From assembly GCA_042408875.1 (NCBI GenBank), contig JBHOQS010000025.1, positions 62,001 to 126,000 on the forward strand: DNA of 64,000 nucleotides. Direction: 5' to 3'. The position numbers and the translations under genes are program-made. This DNA comes from JBHOQS01 sp042408875 (GTDB lineage Bacteria; Chloroflexota; UBA11872; JBHOQS01). This document shows positions 33,716-42,537 of this stretch, piece after piece. The notes beneath the pieces are model-generated. The model was not told where the DNA came from, ran no database searches, and worked only from the letters and a program-made list of their open reading frames with translations. The first letter of the stretch is position 1, and each line of letters opens with the position of its first letter.

Positions 33716-34657
33716 CTAGAGGATCGCGAGCGCGCGCTGTATGTGGTGCGCTAGCTCTCCGCCGTGTACCCAGCGCTGCAGGGCGGGATGCACCCAGGCG
33801 GGCAGGCGCGGACGCGCGGCGGCGAGATGGAGCGCATACAGGATCGCGATCGGGGCGTCCAGCAGCACCTCCCGCTCATCGACCGGGCCATAGCGTTCGC
33901 GGAACGCCGCCTGTGCCCGAGGACCTAGCGCCCCCACGACGTTGCGGTAGTCGCTGGCGGCCGGTCCGATGCCGAGCGCGTGATAATCATAGACGATAGC
34001 GCGTCGCACCGGCTCATCCGGCGCGCGCCGGCGCGCCAGCGCCAGGTTAGTCCAGTGGAAATCATCGTAGATGAGCGTCTCAGGGAGGGACCGCAGCGCG
34101 GCTTTCAGAGGCTCGATGCAGTCGGCGGCGAGCGTCCACACCGGATGGCCGACCAGGCCGAGCCGCTTCCCCAGATCCAGGATAGTGTGGGCGTCCAGCA
34201 CATCCCCCTCCCGGCGCAGATAGGTCGGCGGCCCCTCCGACGCTGCGAGCACTTCCCGACCGGCCGCATGCAGTGCCCGGTACCATGTCGCCACAGCCGC
34301 CCCGGTCTCGGGCTGCTGCATATCTGTTTCGGTGGCCAGCCGCCACACCGCACTCGTGGCCAGATCCTCAAGCAGCAGCGCCTGCTCCGTGCGCGCGTAC
34401 ACCGGCAGGGTCGGGACGCCGTGTGCTGCCAGCAGCGCGTAGATGCGCACCTCCATGGCCTGTGCCGGCTCCGGGAACCATTTCAGCACGAACGACCGCG
34501 CGCCGCATTCTAGACGATACACGGCATGGCCGTGCCGTTGATGCAGACACGCCACGCGGGTGATCTCCCGCGGGTCCAGGCCGATCCGGCGCGGGTCGCA
34601 TGTCCTGGGCAGTGCACTCAGCGGCTCTATGTGGATCTTGCTGCCCCTGTCGGTCAT
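33716..34657 (-). CDS. Aminoglycoside-phosphotransferase/choline-kinase-fold protein
   Basis: 313 residues with the APH fold: HAVYRLECGARSFVLKWFPE (N-lobe Lys), LLLEDLAT hinge, Brenner-like loop LIYDDFHWTNLALA and AIVYDYHALGIGPAASDYRN (metal Asp). The order D-F-H-W-T-N is the small-molecule kinase variant. Substrate unknown; homoserine, choline or an aromatic acid are possible. 60 nt after the Rieske gene, same strand. Confidence 0.8.
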   Translation of the reverse strand: MTDRGSKIHIEPLSALPRTCDPRRIGLDPREITRVACLHQRHGHAVYRLECGARSFVLKWFPEPAQAMEVRIYALLAAHGVPTLPVYARTEQALLLEDLATSAVWRLATETDMQQPETGAAVATWYRALHAAGREVLAASEGPPTYLRREGDVLDAHTILDLGKRLGLVGHPVWTLAADCIEPLKAALRSLPETLIYDDFHWTNLALARRRAPDEPVRRAIVYDYHALGIGPAASDYRNVVGALGPRAQAAFRERYGPVDEREVLLDAPIAILYALHLAAARPRLPAWVHPALQRWVHGGELAHHIQRALAIL

Positions 34658-34717
34658 CGCTCTTCAGGGTCGGAGCCTCCTCCCTGTAGCAATGACCACT
34701 CTATGAGGATGACCATT

Positions 34718-35071
34718 CTATGGGATGACCACCGTCACCTTCTCGCCCTCGACCTCGACAGGGTACGTCACCACCTTCACCTCGGGATCGAACACCGACT
34801 GCCCGGTGGTGATGTCGTACTCCCAGCCGTGCCAGGGACAGCGCAGGATGCGTCCTTGCATGCCGTATTGAAACTGGTATACGTTCGAGGGCAGCGTCGT
34901 CCCGCTGACCTTGCCCAGGCAGACGCGCGCGCACTGGTGGGGACAGACGTTTTTCAGGGCGTAGAACCGCCCGTCCAGGTTGAAGATGCCCACCTCGCGG
35001 CGCTCGACTTTGACGATCTTGCGCCCGCCAGGCGGAATCTCGTCGACGGTGGCGACCACATGGCGGCCCAT
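34718..35071 (-). CDS. Rieske [2Fe-2S] ferredoxin-like protein
   Basis: 117-residue single Rieske domain: cluster ligands CPHQCARVC (Cys-x-His) and CPWHGWEYD (Cys-x2-His). Soluble; resembles ferredoxin components of ring dioxygenases or nitrite-reductase small subunits. No oxygenase alpha subunit is present. Lies 51 nt after the amidohydrolase pair, which suggests a shared aromatic/carboxylate degradation pathway. Confidence 0.88.
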   Translation of the reverse strand: MGRHVVATVDEIPPGGRKIVKVERREVGIFNLDGRFYALKNVCPHQCARVCLGKVSGTTLPSNVYQFQYGMQGRILRCPWHGWEYDITTGQSVFDPEVKVVTYPVEVEGEKVTVVIP

Positions 35072-35122
35072 GGCTCCCCCCGATCGAGCAGGCTGGGGGC
35101 GTATGCGTATACGCCCTCCGTC

Positions 35123-36250
35123 CTAGGCATTCGGTTTCAGCAGGCGCTCTCCGTAGACCTCGAGCGCCGACTCGACGAAAACACGGCGGTGGAGCCCCAC
35201 GGGGAGCTCCTGCACCATGTCGAACGGGCTGCCGAATTCCCAGTGGGGGAAGTTGCCGGAGAACAGCAGCGTGCGCGGCGCCTCGATCATCTCCAGCACC
35301 TGGTGCAGGTACTTGGCCTGAGGGGCTCGCTCCAGCGGATAGGTGGTGTGGTAGAAATGGCCCAGGATGTACTCGCTGGGCGGCCGCACCACCCACGGCG
35401 TCTCAGCGCGCTGTGCCTTCCAGTTCTTATCGAAGCGCCACATCACATGCGGCACCCAGAACACCCCGCCTTCGTACAGCACGACTTTAAGCCCCGGGAA
35501 CTTCTGGAACACGCCCTCCGTGATCATGCTCATGATGTGCGCCATGTAGCTCTGCGGGAGGGACACGTAGTACTCATAGTATGTCGAAGGATAGCCCACC
35601 GCAGTGGGCGGCATGGAGGTGCCGGCGCCCTCGCCGCCGATGTGCAAGGCGAGCGGCAGGCTGTGTCGCACGCACGCTTCGTAGACAGGATGAAAGTGCC
35701 GGCGACCGAAGGGAAACTCCCCGGCGCTGCCCATCAGCACCTGCACGAACCCCGGCTCGTTGCCCAGGCGATCGATCTCCGCGGCTGCCTTGAGCGGATC
35801 CTGGGGCGCAACCAGGATCGAGCCCTTGAAGCAGTCGTACGGCTTCAGCCAGCGGTGTAACGTCCAGTCATTGTAAGCGCTGGCGATGGCAGCGGCGAAA
35901 TCCGGGTTCGGCTGCACGCCGATCGCCAGCATCTGGGGCTGCGCCGTCAGGATGGCGAGGTCCACGCCGTAGCGCTCAAGATAGTGCTCCTTCACCCAGG
36001 CCGGGTCGGAGGCCGGATGCGCGCCGCTTGGCGGGCGCGGTGCTGCGCCAAAGGGCGCGCCCACCGGCTTGTAGCCGTGCCGGGCCATCGCCGGACCGCC
36101 GCGCTTGACGATGCGGTGCCGGAAGTTCGGGTCGGCGAACGGCGCGACTTCCTCCCAGTTCATAAGCTGGTGGTGTAGGTCGGTATCGATGATCCGCAGC
36201 GCGGCCGGATCGCGGCCGACCGCGCGCTGCTCGGGCGCTGTGGCGATCAT
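35123..36250 (-). CDS. Amidohydrolase-2 family protein (ACMSD-like), variant metal site
   Basis: 375 residues starting MIATAPEQRAVG; start and upstream stop share one base (TGATG). Typical segments: LRIIDTDLHHQL, AYNDWTLHRWLKPYDCFKGS, ALHIGGEGAGTSMPPTAVGY, LYEGGVFWVPHVMWRFD. The late metal/catalytic Asp of the family (SDYPH) reads SGNFPHWEF here, while its paralogue upstream keeps SDYPHWDF. Decarboxylase or hydrolase on an aromatic or cyclic acid is likely, but this copy may be altered or non-catalytic. Confidence 0.82.
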   Translation of the reverse strand: MIATAPEQRAVGRDPAALRIIDTDLHHQLMNWEEVAPFADPNFRHRIVKRGGPAMARHGYKPVGAPFGAAPRPPSGAHPASDPAWVKEHYLERYGVDLAILTAQPQMLAIGVQPNPDFAAAIASAYNDWTLHRWLKPYDCFKGSILVAPQDPLKAAAEIDRLGNEPGFVQVLMGSAGEFPFGRRHFHPVYEACVRHSLPLALHIGGEGAGTSMPPTAVGYPSTYYEYYVSLPQSYMAHIMSMITEGVFQKFPGLKVVLYEGGVFWVPHVMWRFDKNWKAQRAETPWVVRPPSEYILGHFYHTTYPLERAPQAKYLHQVLEMIEAPRTLLFSGNFPHWEFGSPFDMVQELPVGLHRRVFVESALEVYGERLLKPNA

Positions 36251-37377
36251 CACTTCCTCCGGTTCGGCGCCAAGAGGCGCGGGCCATACATCTCCAGCGC
36301 GTTCTCGACGAAGATCCGTCGCTTCAGGTCGGGCGGGAAGAACGAGAAGGCAGTCAGCGGATTGTCGAAGTCCCAATGCGGGTAGTCGCTGCTGAAGATG
36401 ACCGTCTTCTCAGCGTGCAGCATCTCAAACATCTGGAGGAGATGCTTGGGGTTCTTCGGCTCCTCGATCGGCTGCGTGCTGTAGTAGACGTGCCCGACGA
36501 AATACTCGCTCGGAAGCTGTTTCAGGTACGGCACCTCGGCCTTGAGCGCGTCGTAGCAGCGGTCGAGCCGCCACATCACGTACGGCGCCCAGCAGATGCC
36601 GCCTTCGATGAAGGCGAACTTCAGCGTAGGAAAGCGCTCGAACACTCCTTCGGTAATAAGGCTGACGCAGTGCGCCATCATGGTTTGGGAGTGGTCGGTG
36701 TGGAACTCCAGGTACGTGCTTGGATAGCCGACCGATGTCGGCGGATTGCCGATGCCGGTGCCTTCGGCGCCGACGTGAATGGCCACCGGCAGGTCGTGCT
36801 CACAGGCGGCCTCGTAGATAGGCCAGTAGTAGTGCTGGCCGTACGGGATGCGGGCGGCGCTGGACATGAGCACCTGCACCATGCCGGGATCGTCGCCCAG
36901 GCGGTGGATCTCCCGCACGGCGGCCGACGCGTCGTGGGGCGTGATCAAGATCGACCCCTTGAAGCAATCGTACGGACGCACCCACTTCTCTAGCACCCAG
37001 TCGTTATAAGCGCTGGTGAGAGCGGCCAGAAAGCGCGTGTCGTGCTGGATGCCTACGCTGATGAGGGTGCCAGTGAGCACGCCGATGTCGATGCGGTACC
37101 TGGTCATGAGCTGCTGGATCACCCAGTCGGGATCACCAGCACACAGGCCATCCTGCTCGCGCACGACATCGTCCATCCGGCCGCTGCCCATGTTGGCATA
37201 GGCCCGCGCCGCGAAGCCAGGCCCGCCGTGCTCTAGCCAGGCGTGCCAACGCCTGTCCAAGAAGGGGAGGAGCTCGCGATAGCTCGGCAGGTCCTGGTGA
37301 ACGTCGGTATCGATGAGGAAGAGTGAGCGCGCCCGCTCCTGAACGTCGTGGGGCGTTGCCGTTGTTGCGACCGCCAT
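36250..37377 (-). CDS. Amidohydrolase-2 family protein (ACMSD-like)
   Basis: 375 residues; LFLIDTDVHQDLPSYREL, AYNDWVLEKWVRPYDCFKGS, AIHVGAEGTGIGNPPTSVGY, FIEGGICWAPYVMWRLDR, and a complete SSDYPHWDFDNP. TIM-barrel metal-dependent decarboxylase/hydrolase, cytoplasmic. First gene of the operon amidohydrolase-amidohydrolase-Rieske-kinase. Paralogous along its length to the next gene, so probably the two form a heteromer or act on related substrates. Confidence 0.85.
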   Translation of the reverse strand: MAVATTATPHDVQERARSLFLIDTDVHQDLPSYRELLPFLDRRWHAWLEHGGPGFAARAYANMGSGRMDDVVREQDGLCAGDPDWVIQQLMTRYRIDIGVLTGTLISVGIQHDTRFLAALTSAYNDWVLEKWVRPYDCFKGSILITPHDASAAVREIHRLGDDPGMVQVLMSSAARIPYGQHYYWPIYEAACEHDLPVAIHVGAEGTGIGNPPTSVGYPSTYLEFHTDHSQTMMAHCVSLITEGVFERFPTLKFAFIEGGICWAPYVMWRLDRCYDALKAEVPYLKQLPSEYFVGHVYYSTQPIEEPKNPKHLLQMFEMLHAEKTVIFSSDYPHWDFDNPLTAFSFFPPDLKRRIFVENALEMYGPRLLAPNRRK

Positions 37378-37560
37378 GAGGGCCTCCTAGTATGCTGCAA
37401 TGGCCGGTCCCGGTGCTCGTCCAAGAACATCGAGCGAATGTGCGCTGATTATACGCGATGCGGAGACAGGCTGTCTGCGCGTTTTAGGGTTTTAGGTTGG
37501 TGGAGGCATGCCATATGCCATCCATCATGGGGCCGGGCTTGCTGCGCCTGCGGTTGAGGC

Positions 37561-37680
37561 AGCACGGAGCCCGCCGGTAAACTCGGCCCCGCCGCCCGCC
37601 CGGTTCGCGGCTACCAGATCGCCGCCCTGCGCCCGCAGGATGCGCCTGACAATGGTCAGACCGAGGCCTGGAGAGCCGCT
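37561..37680 (-). pseudogene. Histidine kinase C-terminal fragment
   Basis: About 40 residues: GSPGLGLTIVRRILRAQGGD followed by LVAANRAGGGAEFTGGL are the G2 box and final strands of a sensor-kinase ATPase domain. No N box, G1 box or start remains in frame, so this is a decayed end of a two-component sensor. Confidence 0.6.
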
Positions 37681-38181
37681 CATGCCGGCGCCGGGCTTTA
37701 CGCGAGGCAGGGTTCTCGTCAGTGGATAGCGCAGGCACGACCAGGTTGCCGGCCTGATCGTGCCGAGCCAGGCCCAGGGGTCGCCGTGGCTCCAGCGACG
37801 ATGCCTCCTGCTGGACACGCGGCGCCAAGGTTCCCCTTACTGGCATCACCTGGGCCTTGCGTGAAGCGCTGCATGCACGAGGGAACGCCCGGCTCACTAC
37901 CACATCCCCCGGCCGGGCTTATGATGGCGTGCCTTCCTGCCTTCCTGCGCGACGCTCCGCCCAATAGGCGGGGGCTGGCAGATAGCACTGCTATCTGAGC
38001 CCTGACCGGGCCTGCGGGCTGCCCTGCCTGCGTGGAGCAGAGCCGGCGCAGGTGGAGCGGGGCAGGCCCAGAGGGCGCTCTACCCCGCTCCTGCCTGGGC
38101 AGCCTCTGTCCAGGCAGTTCGGAACGGGTACTCACGCGCCGGGCCGGCAGAGATCATGCCCCCCTGGGCGGCGCGACTTCT

Positions 38182-38207
38182 GGAGAGAGCGCACCAGCGC
38201 TCTCTCC
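38182..38207 (-). terminator. Terminator after the Rdx-like gene
   Basis: GGAGAGAGCGC/GCGCTCTCTCC, 11-bp perfect stem and ACCA loop, 6 nt beyond the stop at 38214. Confidence 0.65.
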
Positions 38208-38213
38208 GACGCT

Positions 38214-38507
38214 CTAGCTCTCCCGCGCGGCCAGCCGCTGCCGCGCAACGGCCACGCAGGTCACACTGGTGGGCATATCGCCGGCACGGTACGAGGCCAC
38301 GAGACACCCGTCGATCCATACGGCGAAGTCGAGTTCTTCCACCGGGGCGAGCGTGAGCGTGCCGATCTGAAGGTCAAGCTCAGCGAAGAGGCGGCGCGCC
38401 AGTTGCAGCGCCTGGTCCTCGAACTCGCCCGGATGATACGTAATAACGATATCAACTACCGGCCCGTCGTAGGCTGGCAGATGCGGTGCATCGAGAGGGG
38501 CGGCCAC
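38214..38507 (-). CDS. Rdx/SelW-like small protein without CxxC
   Basis: 97 residues, GTG start. VDIVITYHPGEFEDQALQLA, LFAELDLQIGTLTLAP, LDFAVWIDGCLVASYRAG follow the SelW/Rdx thioredoxin-like pattern, but the CxxC/CxxU at the first loop reads YHPGEF. A redox-dead relative or binding protein; function unknown. Confidence 0.6.
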   Translation of the reverse strand: MAAPLDAPHLPAYDGPVVDIVITYHPGEFEDQALQLARRLFAELDLQIGTLTLAPVEELDFAVWIDGCLVASYRAGDMPTSVTCVAVARQRLAARES

Positions 38508-38900
38508 TGCCTTATAGGTTAGCTTATAGCTGCGAGTGCCTCAACGTGCTCCTCGGAACGCTTGCTGCACGCCAGGGCTAGTGTAGTCGAGCAAAGGGCA
38601 GCCTGCAACCCCCGGTGCATCCAGGCATCGTGTGTCTGGTCCACTGGCGCTGTTACTCTGCAGTACCGTTGCACAGTCCGCCCCCCGGAACCGGGACCTC
38701 CCCTGGCTCTGGGAAAGCACCTCTTGGAGCCCCGCCACCGTTTCGGGTTAGAATACAGAAGCTGTGCCCCAGCATTTTTCTGGTTAATAAGCGCAGTGCT
38801 GTTCAACGGGAGGCGTAGAGCTGATACAGCGCTCTGTCTATGTCCATGCTGCCTATACCACGACAGGGCACAGCGCTGGTCGACGAGAGGCGTAGAGCTC
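38508..38900 (+). promoter_or_regulatory. Leader region of the ABC permease genes
   Basis: 393 nt without a gene. TTGGAG (38724-38729) and TAGAAT (38749-38754), 19 nt apart, may be the promoter. AGGCGTAGAGCT recurs at 38811-38822 and 38888-38899, the second copy just before the permease ATG. Confidence 0.4.
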
Positions 38901-39821
38901 ATGCAACGATACCTGATTCGGCGCCTTGTGTGGATGGTTCCGGTGCTGTTCTTTGTGGCTCTAGCGACCTTCAGCCTGATGCACGCGGTGCCGGGCGGCC
39001 CCTTCGATCGGGAGAACCGCTCGCTGCCGCCGGCAACGATCGAGAACCTCAGGCGCCGCTACGGTCTCGACCGGCCTCTCCCGGAGCAGTTCCTGCGCTT
39101 CCTGGGCAATGCGCTGCGTGGCGATCTCGGCGTCAGCTATCAGTACCAGGATCGCCCGGTCACACAGGTGCTGCTGCAGGGCCTGCCGCGCACAGCGACG
39201 CTTGGCCTGATTGCGCTGGCCATTGCCCTCTGCATCGGGATCCCGCTGGGCACGCTTGCGGCGCTGCGCCAGAATAGCTGGGTGGACTACTTGAGCCTCT
39301 TTCTCGCCACCGCGGGCGCAAGTGTTCCCAACTTCGTCGTCGCCATCGTCCTGGTGATTATCTTTTCTGTGTGGCTGCACCAGCTCCCTACGGGTGGGTG
39401 GGGTACGCCGAAGCATCTGCTCATGCCGGCCATCGCGCTGGCCTTTGGCCCGACGGCCTATATCGCCCGCATGACGCGGGCGAGCATGCTGGACGCCATC
39501 CGGCAGGATTACGTGCGCACCGCCCGCGCCAAGGGGCTGCCGGAGCGCACGGTGATCACGCGCCACGCCTTGCCGAACGCGCTGATCCCCGTGCTGACGG
39601 TTGTGGGGCCGATCACGGCCAATCTGCTCCTGGGTTCCTTCATTATCGAGAGCATCTTCTCGATCCCAGGGATTGGCCGGGAGTACGTGCAGTCGATTGG
39701 GGCGCGCGACTATGCCATGATCATGGGCACGACGCTTTTCTACGCTATGGCGATTGCCGTTGCCAACCTGATCGTGGACCTGTTGTACGGGGTGGTAGAT
39801 CCGCGTATCCGGTACAGTTGA
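38901..39821 (+). CDS. ABC transporter permease, peptide/nickel type (DppB-like)
   Basis: 306-residue inner-membrane permease starting MQRYLIRRLVWMVPVLFFVA, with six helices and the coupling segment DYVRTARAKGLPERTVITRH (EAA loop) and PGIGREYVQSIGARDY. Usually pairs with a DppC-like permease, a binding protein and two ATPases; only the DppC partner is present (39862). Start chosen at the ATG where the family begins. Confidence 0.88.
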   Translation: MQRYLIRRLVWMVPVLFFVALATFSLMHAVPGGPFDRENRSLPPATIENLRRRYGLDRPLPEQFLRFLGNALRGDLGVSYQYQDRPVTQVLLQGLPRTATLGLIALAIALCIGIPLGTLAALRQNSWVDYLSLFLATAGASVPNFVVAIVLVIIFSVWLHQLPTGGWGTPKHLLMPAIALAFGPTAYIARMTRASMLDAIRQDYVRTARAKGLPERTVITRHALPNALIPVLTVVGPITANLLLGSFIIESIFSIPGIGREYVQSIGARDYAMIMGTTLFYAMAIAVANLIVDLLYGVVDPRIRYS

Positions 39822-39861
39822 GACCGGCGAGACCTGCCGGCAAGGACCGAAGGTGGCAACG

Positions 39862-40872
39862 ATGAGCTCGCAGGACTCTCCACGCTCTCCGACTTCCGAG
39901 CAGGCGGTGCCGCAGCTCGGCGACGCCAGCGCTGCCGCACCAGCGGTCCCGGCTGCCGCGGCCGTGCCGCTGCCCGGGCCCGGCGTAGCCGGCATCGGCG
40001 CACGGCGGCATGCCAGTCTGTGGGGGGACGCCTGGCGACGGCTGCTACGGAACCGGCTGGCCGTCTTGGGCGGCGCCGCCGTTCTGGTCTTGATCCTGGT
40101 AGCGCTCTTCGCCGACCGGCTGGCGCCGTATGACCCGGCGCAGCAGCATTATGAGTTCGTGCAGCAGGGCCCGTCGGCGCGCTTTCTGCTAGGCACCGAT
40201 CTGCTCGGCCGTGACGTGCTGTCCCGGTTGATTTACGGGGCCCGTGTGTCGGTCACCGTCGGCATCTTCAGCCAGCTCATCGTCCTGTTGATCGGAGTGC
40301 CGGTGGGCGCCGTGGCGGCACTGGCCGGGGGGCGCATCGATAATTTGCTGATGCGCTTCACCGATATCGTGTATGCGTTCCCTGACCTCTTGTTCATCAT
40401 CCTGTTGAGTACGGTGCTGAGCCAGCACCCCATCAAGCAGGTAATGGGAGGGATGCTGGTGATCTTCTTCGCCATCGGCATCGTGGCGTGGGTCGGTATG
40501 GCGCGCCTGGTGCGCGGGCAGATGCTCTCGCTGCGGGAGAAGGAGTTCGTCGAGGCGGCGCGGGCCCTGGGCGCCAGCGAGGCGCGCATCCTGTGGAAGC
40601 ATCTCCTGCCGAACGCACTGGGCCCGATCATCGTCGCGCTCACCTTCGGCATCCCCGGCGCGATCTTCGCCGAGGCAGCCCTCTCGTATATCGGTATCGG
40701 CATTACGCCGCCGATGCCGAGCTGGGGGGCGATGGTCCACGACGGCTACGGGGCGATCTTTGGCTCGACCCACCTTGTGGTGGCGCCTGCCGCCGCCATC
40801 GCCATGACCATGATGGCGTTCACCTTCTTAGGCGACGGCCTGCGCGATGCCCTGGACCCGCGCATGAAGTGA
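39862..40872 (+). CDS. ABC transporter permease, peptide/nickel type (DppC-like)
   Basis: 336 residues; Ala/Pro-rich N-terminus of about 55, then DAWRRLLRNRLAVLGGAAVL, LLGTDLLGRDVLSRLIYGAR, EAA loop EFVEAARALGASEARILWKH and AEAALSYIGIGITPPMPSWG. 40 nt after the DppB-like gene. A GTG at 39853 is an alternative start. Substrate undefined: peptides, nickel, or oligosaccharides. Confidence 0.88.
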   Translation: MSSQDSPRSPTSEQAVPQLGDASAAAPAVPAAAAVPLPGPGVAGIGARRHASLWGDAWRRLLRNRLAVLGGAAVLVLILVALFADRLAPYDPAQQHYEFVQQGPSARFLLGTDLLGRDVLSRLIYGARVSVTVGIFSQLIVLLIGVPVGAVAALAGGRIDNLLMRFTDIVYAFPDLLFIILLSTVLSQHPIKQVMGGMLVIFFAIGIVAWVGMARLVRGQMLSLREKEFVEAARALGASEARILWKHLLPNALGPIIVALTFGIPGAIFAEAALSYIGIGITPPMPSWGAMVHDGYGAIFGSTHLVVAPAAAIAMTMMAFTFLGDGLRDALDPRMK

Positions 40873-40897
40873 CCGGACGAGCGAGGCAGGTAGAGCG

Positions 40898-42466
40898 ATG
40901 ACAGCGGCGCCCCTGGGACGGGTGCTGATGGTGCAGGGCACAGCGTCTTCTGTGGGGAAAAGCGTGCTCGTCACCGCCCTCTGCCGCATCTTCTATCAAG
41001 ACGGCTACCGCGTCGCGCCGTTCAAAGCGCAGAATATGTCAAATAATTCGTACGTTACCGCTGATGGTGGCGAGATCGGGCGTGCCCAGGTGGCCCAGGC
41101 AGAGGCCTGTGGCGTCCCCCCGGAAGTCGCCATGAACCCTGTGCTGCTTAAGCCATCTGCGGACCACACCTCCCAGGTGATCGTGCTGGGCAGGCCCGTG
41201 GCGACCATGCACGCCCGCGATTATTTCAGCGGTAGGCGCCGGCGGGAGCTTCTGCCGGTGGTGGCGGCGGCGCTAGACAGTCTGCGCCGCCGCTTCGATA
41301 TCGTGGTGATCGAGGGCGCGGGCAGCCCGGTGGAGATGAACCTAAAAGACCGCGACATCGCCAACATGGCGGTGGCGAAGCTGGCGCAGGCGCCAGTGCT
41401 GCTGGTCGGAGACATCGACCGCGGTGGGGTAATGGCTGCGCTGGTCGGCACGCTGGAGCTGCTGGAGCCCGACGAGCGGGAGTTGGTAGCCGGCCTAGTG
41501 ATCAATCGCTTCCGCGGCGATGTGGCACTGTTCCAGAGCGGTGTCGAGTTCCTGGAGCGTCGCACGGGCAAGCCGGTGCTCGGCATCATCCCCTACTTCC
41601 ACGACATCTACATCAGCGACGAGGACGCCGTAGCCTTAGAGCGGCCAGAGCTGCGCGCGGGCGCAGGTACCGATGCTCTCAAACCAGAGAGAGCACTAGA
41701 CATTGCCATCATTCACCTCCCGCGCATCTCCAACTTCGACGAGTTCGCGCCGCTGGGCCGCGAGCCCGGCGTGCGCGTGCGTTATGTCGATCGTGCGGCG
41801 GTGTTCGGCCGTCCCGATCTGGTGATCATCCCCGGCACGAAGGCGACCATTGCCGACCTGGCCTGGCTGCGCGCCAGCGGCCTGGCCGAGCTGATCATCG
41901 CACACGCTCACCGCGGCGGACATGTGGCTGGTATCTGCGGCGGCTACCAGATGCTCGGCCGCCGCATCATCGACCCCGACGGCACGGAGTCGCCGCAGCC
42001 TGAAGCCGAGGGCCTGGGCCTGCTGGATGTGGAGACAGCCTTTGCTGGTGAGAAGGTCCTGTATCAGGTCGAGGGCGAGATTACCGCCGGCAGCGGTCCC
42101 TTCGCCGGGCTCATTGGGTGCACAGTCGAAGGCTACGAGATCCACCACGGGCGCAGCCGGGCGGCCGGGCCTCCTCTCCTGCGTCTGCGCCGCCGCGGCG
42201 GCAGGCCGGTTGCCGAACCGGACGGCACATGGAGCGTAGACGGACGTATCTGGGGCAGCTACCTGCACGGCCTCTTCGAGAATGCCGCCTTCCGCCGCAG
42301 ATATCTGACCGCCCTGCGCGGTGCGCTTCCGCCGGAACCCGCAGTACAGGATGAGCCACCGGGCGAGTCAGAGCGGCGTTTTCGCCAGCAGCAGTACGAC
42401 CGGCTGGCTGATCTGGTGCGCCGGAGCCTGGATATCCCGCGGATCTACCGCATTATCGGGCTCTGA
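40898..42466 (+). CDS. cobQ: Cobyric acid synthase
   Basis: ATP- and glutamine-dependent amidation of four carboxylates in adenosylcobyrinic a,c-diamide. 522 residues: MVQGTASSVGKSVLVTALCR (P-loop variant), FKAQNMSNNSYV, EGAGSPVEMNLKDRDIANM, GDIDRGGV, then a glutamine-amidotransferase domain with Cys347 (GICGGYQMLG) and His457 (GSYLHGLFEN). 25 nt after the permease gene; with cobA it points to corrinoid biosynthesis or salvage. Confidence 0.95.
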   Translation: MTAAPLGRVLMVQGTASSVGKSVLVTALCRIFYQDGYRVAPFKAQNMSNNSYVTADGGEIGRAQVAQAEACGVPPEVAMNPVLLKPSADHTSQVIVLGRPVATMHARDYFSGRRRRELLPVVAAALDSLRRRFDIVVIEGAGSPVEMNLKDRDIANMAVAKLAQAPVLLVGDIDRGGVMAALVGTLELLEPDERELVAGLVINRFRGDVALFQSGVEFLERRTGKPVLGIIPYFHDIYISDEDAVALERPELRAGAGTDALKPERALDIAIIHLPRISNFDEFAPLGREPGVRVRYVDRAAVFGRPDLVIIPGTKATIADLAWLRASGLAELIIAHAHRGGHVAGICGGYQMLGRRIIDPDGTESPQPEAEGLGLLDVETAFAGEKVLYQVEGEITAGSGPFAGLIGCTVEGYEIHHGRSRAAGPPLLRLRRRGGRPVAEPDGTWSVDGRIWGSYLHGLFENAAFRRRYLTALRGALPPEPAVQDEPPGESERRFRQQQYDRLADLVRRSLDIPRIYRIIGL

Positions 42467-42472
42467 GCACGC

Positions 42473-42501
42473 CGCGGCGGCTGTCCGAGACAGCCGCCGC
42501 G
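42473..42501. terminator. Bidirectional terminator after cobQ
   Basis: CGCGGCGGCTGTC/GACAGCCGCCGCG, 13-bp perfect stem with a 3-nt loop, between convergent genes. Confidence 0.75.
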
Positions 42502-42537
42502 TGAAGACACCCACGGGAAGGTATACAGCCAGAAGCC

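Larger units (their letters stand above)
37378..38213. other. Long intergenic region with gene remnants
   Basis: 836 nt between divergent/convergent genes. It holds a histidine-kinase fragment (37561-37680) and GC-rich inverted repeats around 38010-38110 and 38182-38207; otherwise no gene with a plausible start. Confidence 0.5.

Noticed and set aside
38508..38900. Leader before the ABC permeases considered as a riboswitch (cobalamin, T-box)
   Set aside because: No recognised conserved core was found by eye; only a possible promoter and a 12-bp direct repeat.
38961..39995. 344-codon minus-strand open frame across the DppB-like gene
   Set aside because: Shadow of the permease; composition typical of antisense frames.
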